From contig NC_062213.1 in the NCBI RefSeq assembly GCF_902686445.1, positions 4,833,241-4,897,240 on the forward strand: 64,000 nt of DNA, written 5' to 3'. A program made the position numbers and the translations under genes. This document shows positions 23,126 through 32,480 of the stretch, in pieces. The stretch is from Sciurus carolinensis. Its lineage: Eukaryota > Chordata > Mammalia > Rodentia > Sciuridae. The first letter of the stretch is position 1; the number at the start of each line of letters is the position of its first letter. Below the pieces are notes generated by a model, which did no database searches, was not told where the DNA came from, and saw only the letters and a list, made by a program, of their open reading frames with translations.

Positions 23126-24599
23126 TCTCATTTTCTCATCAGGAAGATTAGGGCTAAAGGAAGAAAAGTGGACTCTGCCAAAATTATGAGTTAGGATCAG
23201 AGCAAGTATTAGAATCTAAACTTCTGAGCGTGGGCATCAGTATAGTTTTCAATACTGAGGACAAGGAATATAAGTACAGAAAAGGGGAAAGCAGCTTAGT
23301 TACCATCTCATTCCTATCTTTTTATGTGTATTGAGCGTGTTGAGGGTGGGTAAAGACACTCGTACATTTAGATTAAAGTTCCTTAATGAAACAATAATAT
23401 AACCATTGATTCTAATATTTGATTAAACTGAATAAGCAAGAATTCTAATATTTTCACCCACTGAGGAATTGAAAACACCCATGTTATACACCTATCCCCT
23501 TTATGTTTGTTCAAAGATTTTTTCATATTTTTAAAAATACCATACCCAACAAAAAGAGAAATTATCTCTATGCCTCATATCCTCAACTGAGTTCCCTAAC
23601 AAGATAAAATTTCTACTAATAATTCATTGGACTTTCTTCCAGAACTGAGTATTTGTATTTACAAACCCAGATGTGGTATTGTAAATATACATGTGTATGT
23701 TTTAAAATATCAATCGTATCTTAATATACATACATTATACATATACATACATACTCAAAGCTTGTATGAGTCCTTCCCCACGTTTTATCATGGCCGTCTA
23801 GGACAGCATTACATCTCTACTTCGATCTTTTCCAATCTTATGCCTGGAGTGAATATATAAAGGCACCCCTCTTACAAGGTATCTCACTGAAGGAATTTAA
23901 GCACCCACACTAAAAGAAATGCCCAGTGTGCTGACTTTTCTATTCACAAGCATATCTCAGACTTATCAACTTAGATTTAGGGACAAGAAGATTTATGAAG
24001 TCAGCAGACAAAGTGTCGATCTTTCTTTGTCTGCCGACACCAGGAACGTTTCTGGGGTACAATTTCCTTTTCTGTAACGTGGGAATGGTCATACTCACTT
24101 AGCTCAGGGGTGCTTTTGCAAGGTAGAAAACAGACACTGCATGGAAGTCCCTGCCCCAGAGGCATGCAGGAACATGGTAAGCTCTCTGCTTCTCTCATGG
24201 GTTGGGTTTGTCCCTTTCCATCAGATTCTGAATGGCAGGGAGTGGGTGCCATCCCTTTTACATTTAGATACCCCAGAGTGAGCGTGGTGCTTCTAGTTCC
24301 ATCTCCTGTTTTTCTAAATGATCCCCAACCCCAACAATCCTCAGGCCTCTCAGAGCCTCGTATCAGGCGGGTCTACCACTTCTCAAGTCCCTCGTCTCAC
24401 CAAGTCCCCTGCCAGAGTACTCATCCTAGTATCCTAGCCATGTGCTCATGGCTTCTTGCATAGACCTGCCAATCCCTTCATCCTTTCTCTCTGTATCACT
24501 CTCTAGGCAAAATACCCATCTGTGGGTCCAGATGTAGTTAGATCTGGGTTTCCACTACTCTCCTCTGGTGTTCGCACTGTTAGAAGTGACTGCGGGAAA
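23126..24599. other. Non-coding stretch, unidentified
   Basis: AT-rich to about 23900 with alternating TA and CATA runs (23690-23760). Composition is more balanced after that. No repeat was named, and no gene. Confidence 0.45.
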
Positions 24600-25890
24600 C
24601 ATTCATAAGCATGTCACTCTGCTGACCATACATTCTGAGTGGGTCAAAGAATACACCCATGCTCAATGTCGCCCCGTCACTCAGAGACCAACACTGCGTC
24701 GCCTCTGCTCCTCTCGGAGAACGAGGCTGCGCTCCTTTGGCCTCCCTTATGCTTACATCCTCTCTCAAGAAAAGCAGAAGCAGTTAGAAGAGCGAGCAGC
24801 GAGGCGACCCCGCCACAGGCCCACGTGCGCATCCGTTCGCCACATTTGCCTCAGTTCAACCCCTCTGCTTGTGGCCACAATCCCATCTGCCCTTTCCTAT
24901 TTAGGAACACCACTCTGCAATTTCTACTCCTTTAAACTTACGCCACTCCTCTTCCTTATTCCTCCGGAGTATCGCCAGGGAAGTGAGAGTACAGCAGCGA
25001 AGGTGTTCCTGCTCCCACACCCTGAAGCGCCCCTTCTCCATCTCACTTCGCTCAGCTGTGGCTCCATTTTCTACTCCTACACTTCGGAAAGTGTCCGCGC
25101 ACTCCTTGTCCCCAACTCCTCTATGCCAGTTCCTGAAACTCGGCTCAGGAGGGTTTTGCTAACACTCTCCACCGAGCTCTTCCTGCGTCAGTCATGGAAG
25201 ACTGATGGACAGGTGTGCAGTCTGATGGCCACGCCCTGGCGCACCTCTCCTTTCACTTTGTCAGAGCATTTGGCCCGTTGATCCTCTTTGCTTCTCAAAT
25301 ATTTTCTATACCTCACTTCCAGGTCGCCGTGACCCACTTTCTGCCATACATACCACTGCCTTTCCCTGAACCCCTCCCCATTTCCCCAACTTCCAAACAC
25401 CAGAGTGCATCAGCGAGCAGCCTTTTCCTGTCTTCCTGTCTTTCACCCACGCCCTGCATGCTGTTACCCAGTTATAAGGCTGCAATTATTGCATGACACT
25501 GGCAACTCCCCAATTTCATTTCCCGAGCCTTTTATTTCCAAAGCAGATCTCCTTGATGTCAGATTTCCATATACAACAACCCACTCAAGATTTCCAGCTG
25601 CACATTTCCTCATTTACTCCCTCCATCTCAAGTCTCAGTCTGAACTCCCAGACTGAACCCTAAAATACTAGCTTTCTACACTTTAGGACAATAACATGGG
25701 GCCATTCTAAGTCATTTTATCTCCATCACACATGTCCCATGTATCGTCAGATTCTGTTAGTGATAGCTGCAAAATTCATCCAGAATCTGACTACTTCTCA
25801 CCAACCACTCCTCCCCTGGAGTGAGCCCATCACTGAGCCATTGCAGAAGCACCCTGACTCTTTCATGCCCTTTAATCCTTACCCATTATA
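24600..25890 (+). mobile_element. L2 (CR1/L2 clade) LINE relic, reverse transcriptase part of ORF2
   Basis: Successive blocks match the L2 ORF2 region in the right order and spacing. An E-K-x-K-x-L-E-E-R helix sits at about 24767-24800. A T-I-P-S-x-L segment lies near 24880. The reverse-transcriptase 'GFRP...STETAL' zone falls at 25140-25195, and AGAGCATTTGGCCCGTTGAT (for the catalytic AFDTVDH block) at 25263-25282. Further right are the LGFQ-type CTCACTTCCAGG block and TCCAGAATCTGACTACTTCTC at about 25778. The 410-base distance between two of these blocks fits the expected 440. An open frame of 237 codons (24568-25281) overlaps the first half, which is surprising for such an old family. The 24670-24840 part is CpG-rich. 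Confidence 0.75.
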
Positions 25891-26682
25891 GACTCTTCCC
25901 TAAGAATTGCATGACTGATCCTAAAGAGACACTAAAGATGACAGTTTTAATCTTTAAAAACTCTCCAAAGTGCTAAGTAAGAGCAAAAGTTCTTACCATG
26001 GTTTAAGACTGCCAGGAAAATGGTGAGTTTTTAAAATTCCAATGAGCCCGACTTTTCCCACTGGGGGATTTGGAGGCTCTTTGTAAGATTGTCTTCGGAT
26101 GTTGTACTTTGAGGAGGAAGAGATACTGAAAGGTTTGAGCATTAATTCAAGGTGGAGAAAACAGTGAGCACAGAGGCTCCAAAGAAGACGTGTAGTGTTC
26201 AAGGATTTTTAGGGAAACAAATGACAGTAGGTTCATAAACAGTTTATCAGGAGACAAGAAGAAAAGGTTAGAGTTGAAGCAGATCACTAAAGGTTATATA
26301 GAATGTTCTGGATTATTTTTGGTGGGCAACAGAGCAGCAGAGAGAATTTTTTTTCTATAGAGGAGTGAAATAATCAGAATTGATGAAAGTAATGCAAAAG
26401 CAGAATTTGGCTAGAGCACCTTAGGGACAGTGAGAAGACTTCCACCACAGGACAGGCCAGGCAATGTCCAGGGGATAAAAGGGAGGCCGGAGGACGTCAC
26501 ATGCAGGTGTTGATGACACAGGCACTGAGCCTTGGGCATGCATCGAGTGGTCGCAACCTGTCACAATGTCCTAGAAGTGGACATCAGCTTCTAAATCTCA
26601 GAAGAGGTGACAGAGTGGTAGAGAAGCAGGCCCTTAGGTGAATTTCCCAAGGCTCCTGCTCTGTTACTTTGCAAACGAAAAT
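25891..26682. other. Non-coding stretch, unidentified
   Basis: No gene. Segment 26270-26480 (AGAGCAGCAGAGAG..., GAGTGAAATAATCAGAATTG) may be an ancient repeat related to 6835-6960. Not named. Confidence 0.4.
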
Positions 26683-26800
26683 AAAGGCTGAGTATCCCTT
26701 ATATGAAATGCTTGGGACCGGAAGTGTCCCAAGCACGGTGTCCCCCGTGTCTGCACAGTCTGAAGTTCAGTTGGAATACTTGACCTGACTGGGCACGAGG
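26683..26800 (+). repeat. Possible Tc1/mariner-type non-autonomous DNA transposon fragment
   Basis: The sequence GGCTGAGTATCCCTTATATG, then AAATGCTTGGGACCGGAAGTG, matches the terminal part of a common mammalian mariner-derived repeat ('gttgagtatcccttatccaaaatgcttgggaccagaagtg'). The matching internal part is short and diverged, and the exact family name is not certain. Confidence 0.55.
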
Positions 26801-27364
26801 GTCAAACCAGTAAGGTGGCAGAGGGCTGGAGGAGTTGAGTTTCTGTCTTTCGATCATCTTAGTCAATTTAGTCATCACTTTAGAAAACCTGTCCTTATTC
26901 TAGGCTTGCACCACTTTCATCCACAAAATATGATCCAAGGAAACATGGCAGGTATGTACCTTGTCACTTAGTGTATTTCTAATGTGGAACAGAGATGTTG
27001 TGCAGGACAGAATTCCCACCTCTGCTTAAGTCAAGGTGCTCACACCTGTCACTGTCCTCTATTCCTGAGCACCACTGGCCTGTCGTAGAAGATCAGAATC
27101 CTCAGGCAGAGTGTGGCCTCAGAAAACCCTTCAGGCCACGACTAATTCTCCATTCCTTTTTGTTGTTCCAGGATTTACATTTCAGTAAACATTTCATGGC
27201 TACGTGAGAAGAAAGATACCTGGCTCAAATAATGATTCCTAAAAACAGTTGAAATATTTAGAAAATATCTAGATCAAACTATTTACCAGAATTTAAATTT
27301 ATTACTTAAAAGGTGATCATGATACATTTACATGTTTTAGGAATTAATTATATTTTATTTGAGT
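26801..27364. other. Non-coding stretch, unidentified
   Basis: No gene or clear repeat. Becomes AT-rich toward the L1 block. Confidence 0.4.
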
Positions 27365-27524
27365 CATTTTGCAGCTTTATTGAGATGATTGACATATTAA
27401 TCTGCACATATACAATGTATATAATCTGGGAAGGTGAGCTTGTTCGTGCACATATCCGTGACCCCCAATCCTTCCTGGTATCTCTGGGGGTTTCTCTGTA
27501 GTAACAACACCACAGGAGATCCAC

Positions 27525-28308
27525 TTTTTAAAAAATTTGTTCTTTTAGTTATACATGAGAGTAGAGTGTATTTTGACATATCATACATACATGGAGTAAA
27601 CTTCCCATTTTTGTGGTTATACATATGTGGAGTTTCACTGGTCGTGTATTCATATATGAACATAGGAAATTTATCTCCGAGTCATTCTATTGTCTTTCCA
27701 ATTTCCATTCCCTTTCTCCCTTCCACCCACTCCACACTGTTCAATCTGGTAAACCTCCACCCCCCATCCCACCTCGACTATTGTGAGTCAGCATCTATAT
27801 ATCAGAGAGAACATTTGGCCTTTGGTTTTTTGGAATTGACTTATTTCACTTAGCATGATAGTCTCCAGTTCCATTTATTTACTGGCAAATGCCAAAATTT
27901 CATTCTTCTTTATGGTTGAGTAATATTCCATTATATATACATGCCACATTTTTTTAATCCATTCATGTGTTGAAGGGCACCTCAGCTGTTTCCATAGCGT
28001 AGTTATTGTGAATTGAGCTGCTATAAACATTGATGTGGCTTCATCAATATAGTATGCTGATATTAAGTTCTCTGGGTATATGCAGAGGAGTGGGACAACT
28101 GGGTCAAATGGTGGCTCCATTCCAAGTTTTCTGAGGAATCTCCACATTGCTTTCCACAGTGGTTACACCAAATTTGCATTCCCACCAATATATGAGTGTA
28201 CATTTTCCCCACATCCTCGCCAACATTTATGGTTACTTGTATTCTTAATGATTGCCATTCTGATTGGAGTGAGATGAAACATCAGTGTAGTTTTAATTTG
28301 CATTTCTT
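27525..28308 (-). mobile_element. 5'-truncated L1, minus strand, moderately young
   Basis: It ends on the left with a T-rich tail and sciurid-type 3' UTR (GTTATACATGAGAGTAGAGTG). The C-terminal part of ORF2 follows in minus frame at 27875-28147: FLRKLGMEPPFDP, SMFIAAQFT, EWIKKMWHVYIMEYYS. About 80 percent identical by eye to the same part of the L1 at 29100-31380, and in the same orientation. A possible decayed target duplication (ACAGGAGATCCACTT left, GCACAGATCACATT right) is not convincing. Confidence 0.85.
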
Positions 28309-28966
28309 AACAAAACTTCAAGTGCACAGATCACATTGATAACCGCAGGCACAATGTTGTTCAGCAGATCTGTACAATTTCTTGCTCTTGCACAGATGTA
28401 ATCTGTACTCACTGAACGACTTCTCATTTCTCCTCCCACGACCTTCCACAGCCCCACCCCATTCTCTGCTTCTATAAGTCTGACCATAATAGATGGCTCA
28501 TGTAACTGGAGCCACATAATCTCTATCCTTCTGTGACTATCTAATTTCACTTGCCATCACATCCTTCAGGTTCATCCACTCTGTCACAAAGGGTAGGATG
28601 TCCTTCTGTTCAAAGGTTGAATCATGTTTTAGTAATATTCCAAGAGATACTAACATTTCCTTTATCCATTCATTCGTCGATGGTCATTTGGGTTTCTTCC
28701 ATATCTTGGCTATTGTGCATAATGCTGCTGTGAACATGGGATTGCAGATGTCTGTCCTGTATCCCAGTTTTAATTCTTTTGCATGTGTACCCAGGAATGA
28801 GATTCAGGATAAAATGGCAGTTGTAATTTAAGTGTTTTGAGGAACCTCCAAGAGCTGCTGTTTACCACAGTGGTTGCACAGTTTTACATTTCCACCAACA
28901 GTACATGAGAGTTTCGATTTCTTCACATTTATGTTAATACTTACCTGTGTCTGTATATACCTATCC

Positions 28967-29007
<41 letters not shown>

Positions 29008-29042
29008 GATCTATCGATCTATCGATCTATCGATCTATCTCT
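28967..29042. repeat. Compound microsatellite (ATCT)n then (ATCGATCT)n
   Basis: About 11-12 ATCT units are followed by four 8-bp ATCGATCT units, ending in ATCTCTCAG. The switch from a 4-mer to a derived 8-mer period suggests a T-to-G change copied by slippage. It lies inside the old minus-strand L1M. Confidence 0.95.
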
Positions 29043-29082
29043 CAGAGCCATTCTAACAGATGTAAAGAGATACATTGTGGTT

Positions 29083-29099
29083 TTGATCTGCATATTCTT
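29083..29099 (+). repeat. Target-site duplication, left copy (17 bp)
   Basis: TTGATCTGCATATTCTT lies directly left of the T tract that is the poly-A tail of the minus-strand L1. It is identical to 31381-31397. Confidence 0.93.
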
Positions 29100-29228
29100 T
29101 TTTTTTATTATTGTAAACAAATGGGATACATGTTGTTTCTCTGTACATGGCGTAAAGGCATACCATTTGTGTAATCATAAATTTACATAGGGTAATGTTG
29201 TTTGATTCATTCTGTTATTTTTCCCCTT

Positions 29229-29249
29229 CCCCCCCACCCCTCCCACCCC
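29229..29249 (-). other. G-quadruplex motif in the L1 3' UTR
   Basis: The plus strand has four C runs of 7, 4, 3 and 4 separated by single bases, so the L1 sense strand has four G runs with one-base loops. This is a strong intramolecular quadruplex pattern. G-rich polypurine tracts in the 3' UTR are a known hallmark of mammalian L1. Confidence 0.8.
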
Positions 29250-29289
29250 TCTTTTCCCTCTATACAGTCCTTCCTTCCTCCATTCTTGC

Positions 29290-29335
29290 CCCCCTCCCTA
29301 ACCCTAACTCTAACCCTAACACTAACCCCTCCAAC
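29290..29335 (-). repeat. Telomere-like repeats within the L1 3' UTR
   Basis: The plus strand reads CCCTAACCCTAACTCTAACC, then CTAACACTAACCCCT: about five degenerate CCCTAA units. They sit in the G-rich tract of the L1 3' UTR, so they belong to the transposon and are not a chromosome-fusion scar. Confidence 0.85.
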
Positions 29336-29350
29336 CCCCATTATGTGTCC

Positions 29351-31378
29351 TCATCCACTTATTAGCGATATCATTCTTCCTTTGGTTTTTTGAGATTGGC
29401 TTATCTCACTTAGCATGATATTCTCCAGTTTCATCCGTTTGCCTGCAAATGCCATAATTTTATCATTCTTTATGGCTGAGTAATATTCCATTGTATATAT
29501 ATACCACATTTTCTTTATCCATTCATCAATTGAAGGACATCTAGGTTGGTTCCACAATCTAGCTATTGTGAACTGAGCAGCTATGAACATTGATGTGGCT
29601 GTATCTCTGTAATATGCTGATTTTAAGTCCTTTGGGTATAGGCCAAGGAGTGGGATGGCTGGGTCAAATGGTGGTTCCATTCCAAGTTTTCTAAGGAGTC
29701 TCCACACTGCTTTCCAGAGTGGCTGCACTAATTTGCAGCCCCACCAGCAATGTATGAGTGTACCTTTCTCCCCACATCCTCGCCAACACCTGTTGTTGCT
29801 TGTATTCTTGATAATCGCCATTCTAATTGGGGTGAGATGGAATCTTAGGGTGGTTTCGATTTGCATTTCTCTTATTACTAGAGATGTTGAACATTTTTCC
29901 ATATGTTTGTTGATTGCTTGTAGATCTTCTTCTGTGAAGTGTCTATTCATTTCCTTAGACCATTTGTCGATTGGGTTATTTGCATTCTTGGTGTTGAGTT
30001 TTTTGAGTTCTTTATAGATTCTGGAGATTAGTACTCTATCTGAAGTATGATTGGCAAAGATTTTCTCCCACTCTGTAGGCTCTCTCTTTGCATTGCTGAT
30101 AGTTTCCTTTGCTGAGAGAAAGCTTTTTAGTTTGAATCTATCCCAGTTATTAATTCTTGCTTTTATTTCTTGTGCTATGGGAGTCCTGTTGAGGAAGTCT
30201 GGTCCTAAGCCGACATGTTGAAGCTCTGGACCTACTTTTTCTTCTATAAGATGCAAGGTCTCTGGTCTGATTCCGAGATCCTTAATCCATTTTGAGTTTA
30301 GTTTCGTGCATGGTGAGAGATATGGGTTTAGTTTCATTCTGTTGCATATGGATTTCCAATTCTCCCAGCACCATTTGTTGAAGAGGCTATCTTTTCTCCA
30401 TTGCATATTTTTGGCCCCTTTGTCTAGTATGAGAAAATTGTATTTATTTGGGTTTGTATCCGTGTCCTCTATTCTGTACCATTGATCCACCTTTCTATTT
30501 TGGTACTAATACCATGCCGTTTTTGTTACTATTGCTTTGTAGTAGAGTTGAAGATCTGGTATTGTGATACCCCCTGCTTCACTCTTTCTGCCAAGGATTG
30601 CTTTAGCTATTCTGGGTTTTTTATTCTTCCAGATGAATTTCATAATTGCTTGCTCTATTTCTGTAAGGTACATCATTGGGATTTTAATTGGAATTGCATT
30701 GAATCTGTATAGCACTTTTGGTAGTATGGCCATTTTGACAATATTAATTCTTCCTATCCAAGAACATGGGAGATCTTTCCATCTTCTAAGGTTTTCTTGA
30801 ATTTCTTTCTTTAGTGTTCTGTAGTTCTCATTGTAGAGGTCTTTCACCTCTTTTGTGAGATTGATTCCCAAGTATTTTATTTTTTTCGAAGCTATTGTGA
30901 ATGGGGTAGTTTTCCTAATTTCTCTTTCTGAAGATTCATTGCTTATGTATAAAAATGCCTTAGATTTATGTGCATTGATTTTATATCCCACTACTTTACT
31001 GAATTCACTAATGAGATCTAAAAGTTTTCTGGTGGAATTTCCTGGTTCCTCTAAGTATAGAATCATATCATCAGCAAATAGGGAGAGTTTGAGTTCTTCT
31101 TTTCCTATTCGTATCCCTTTAATTTCTTTGGTCTGTCTAATTGCTCTGGCTAGAGTTTCAAGAACGATATTGAAAAGAAGTGGTGAAAGAGGGCATCCCT
31201 GCCTTGTTCCAGTTTTTAGGGGGAATGCTTTCAGTTTTTCACCATTTAGAATGATATTAGCCATGGGCTTAGCGTAGATGGCCTTTATAATGTTAAGGAA
31301 TGTTCCCACTACCCCTATTTTTTCTAGTGTTTTGAGCATGAAGGGGTGCTGTATTTTATCAAATGCTTTCTCTGCATC
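29351..31378 (-). pseudogene. L1 ORF2 fragment (reverse transcriptase and C-terminal domains), one nonsense codon
   Basis: The frame is continuous from 31378 to the stop at 29351-29353, about 676 codons, except for one TAG at 30506-30508. The upstream part (277 codons from Met at 31339) and the downstream part (Met at 30490) are in the same frame. The first codons, [13 protein letters not shown], hold the catalytic Asp of reverse-transcriptase motif [13 protein letters not shown] (about 31207-31172) is motif B. FADD at 31067-31078 holds the two catalytic Asp residues of motif C. Downstream are the [19 protein letters not shown] thumb-like segment and the C-terminal Cys/His cluster (CWRGCGEKGTLIHCWWGC). 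The endonuclease domain and first part of the RT are missing through 5' truncation. In related elements the stop position is a Trp. The copy lacks a promoter and ORF1 and cannot move on its own. Confidence 0.93.
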
Positions 31379-31380
31379 TA

Positions 31381-31397
31381 TTGATCTGCATATTCTT
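31381..31397 (+). repeat. Target-site duplication, right copy (17 bp)
   Basis: TTGATCTGCATATTCTT immediately follows the truncated 5' end of the L1. It is identical to 29083-29099. In L1 sense the nick site reads TC/AAGA, a tolerated variant of the usual TT/AAAA. Confidence 0.93.
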
Positions 31398-31562
31398 GAT
31401 GACTGGTGCTATTGGCCACATTTTAATACACTTGTTGGTTATGTGTATGTCATCCTTGGAGAAATATCTATTTGAGTCTTTGCCCATTTTTAAATCAGAC
31501 TGTTTTTTCTCCTTTGAGTTGCATCATTTCTTATATATATTGTATATTAACCCTGCTTTCTG

Positions 31563-32324
31563 ATGTAACAGAGTATCACAGATTAGGCTCAGACTGTTGG
31601 AGTATGGGAAGTTCAGGATCAGGCAGTGCCTCTGGCGTGGGCCTCATGCTGCAATGTGACATGGTGGGTGGCATGACATGGAAGAGGTTCAGGCAGCTCT
31701 CACTGCAACAGGTCCAGCCCTGCAGCAGTGGGAACCCACTCACTCCCTCCTGACCCAGATGCCTCTTAAAGTCCCTGCTTCTTTTCCTGTTAACCTGGGA
31801 TAAGCCCCTGGGATGAGTTTTGGTAGGGCTGAATCAATTCGAGCCAGGGCCAGTCCTTATCAGATACATGCTTTGCAAGTGCTTCTTCCTGTTCCTATGC
31901 TTTTCAATTTGATGTAGTCCTGCGTCCATTTTTAATTTTAGGTGCCAAGCTTTTCTCCATCTGAAAAAGAGTTCCATCTTGCTTCCTGTAAGTTCAACCT
32001 TAGCAGCTCAATCGGTATTTGCTTTGAACTCTTCCCCACTTGATCTCCTTTCCTGTGACGGTGCACTATTATTGTTTCTGCCCTGTTCCTTGGAGGGTCA
32101 CCCTGCAAGTGTCCTGTGATGCTTCCCTTTGATCTTAGCATCAGCCTTGGCCATGCCTGCTCCCTCAAGCCTGATCCTTCTCCCCTCCAGGAATCTGTGT
32201 ACCTGCCCAGAGTCGAATCTAATGGTCACCACCATGCACCTGTATTCGTGCTTTTGACTATTCTCTGGCTTGTTCTTTCTTTCTTTATTTTTTGCCTTTT
32301 TGATTTGCATGATTTTGTTTGTTT
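31563..32324. other. Non-coding stretch, unidentified
   Basis: No gene or clear repeat. The longest frames (93 and 102 codons) have no motif. Confidence 0.45.
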
Positions 32325-32480
32325 GTTTGCTTGTTTTCCCCTTTGGACTGGTGAGCTGTGATGATATATGATAGTGGGCTTCATCATGATATATTCCTAC
32401 ATGCACATAACATAACTAGGTCAGTTTCATTCCCCTTTCCCTCCACTTCTCCCTCTCTAGGTTCTCTTGTTCTTTGGTTC
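32325..32480 (-). repeat. L1 3' UTR fragment, minus strand
   Basis: ATGATAGTGGGCTTCATCATG, ATATTCCTACATGCACATAAC and GTCAGTTTCATTCCCCTTTC follow a rodent L1 3' UTR in reverse. No ORF2 is attached. Confidence 0.5.

Larger units (their letters stand above)
29100..31380 (-). mobile_element. 5'-truncated young L1 insertion, minus strand
   Basis: A 2281-bp insertion into the older L1M with a perfect 17-bp target-site duplication. Reading leftwards from 31380 it has ORF2 from the reverse-transcriptase core, a natural ORF2 stop at 29351-29353, and a 3' UTR with a G-rich tract. The tract appears as C runs at 29223-29330, including telomere-like CCCTAA units. A short poly-A tail (T run from 29098) ends it. 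5' truncation within ORF2 with no inversion is the usual outcome of target-primed reverse transcription. The 3' UTR type is one I associate with squirrels. Confidence 0.93.
27365..31562 (-). mobile_element. Old L1M element, minus strand, host of two younger L1 insertions
   Basis: Parts at 27365-27524, 28309-29082 and 31398-31562 together follow one old L1 in reverse. They run from the 3' UTR (CAGCTTTATTGAGATGATTGAC, CATATCCGTGACCCCCAATC), through TTCATCCACTCTGTCACAAAG and CTTGGCTATTGTGCATAATG and the CCACAGTGGTTGCACAG block. The last part is TTTGCCCATTTTTAAATCAG just right of the second insertion. The broken pieces join in order when the insertions are removed. A (ATCT)n/(ATCGATCT)n repeat has grown inside it at 28967-29042. 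Confidence 0.8.

Noticed and set aside
27434..27853. 139-codon plus-strand frame
   Set aside because: Lies over the reversed 3' UTR of an L1; no independent features.
28963..29042. CRISPR-like regular repeats
   Set aside because: No spacers; simple tandem microsatellite in mammalian DNA.
28874..29174. Tyr/Leu/Ser/Ile repeat peptide (YLSIYLSI), possible repeat protein
   Set aside because: It is the (ATCT)n/(ATCGATCT)n microsatellite read in frame, within a dead L1.
29290..29335. Interstitial telomere as a chromosome-fusion scar
   Set aside because: The units are inside the 3' UTR of one L1 insertion with target duplications, so they arrived with the transposon.
29655..30017. 120-codon plus-strand frame
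   Set aside because: Antisense shadow of the L1 ORF2 reading frame.
30855..31277. 140-codon plus-strand frame
   Set aside because: Antisense shadow of the L1 reverse-transcriptase region.
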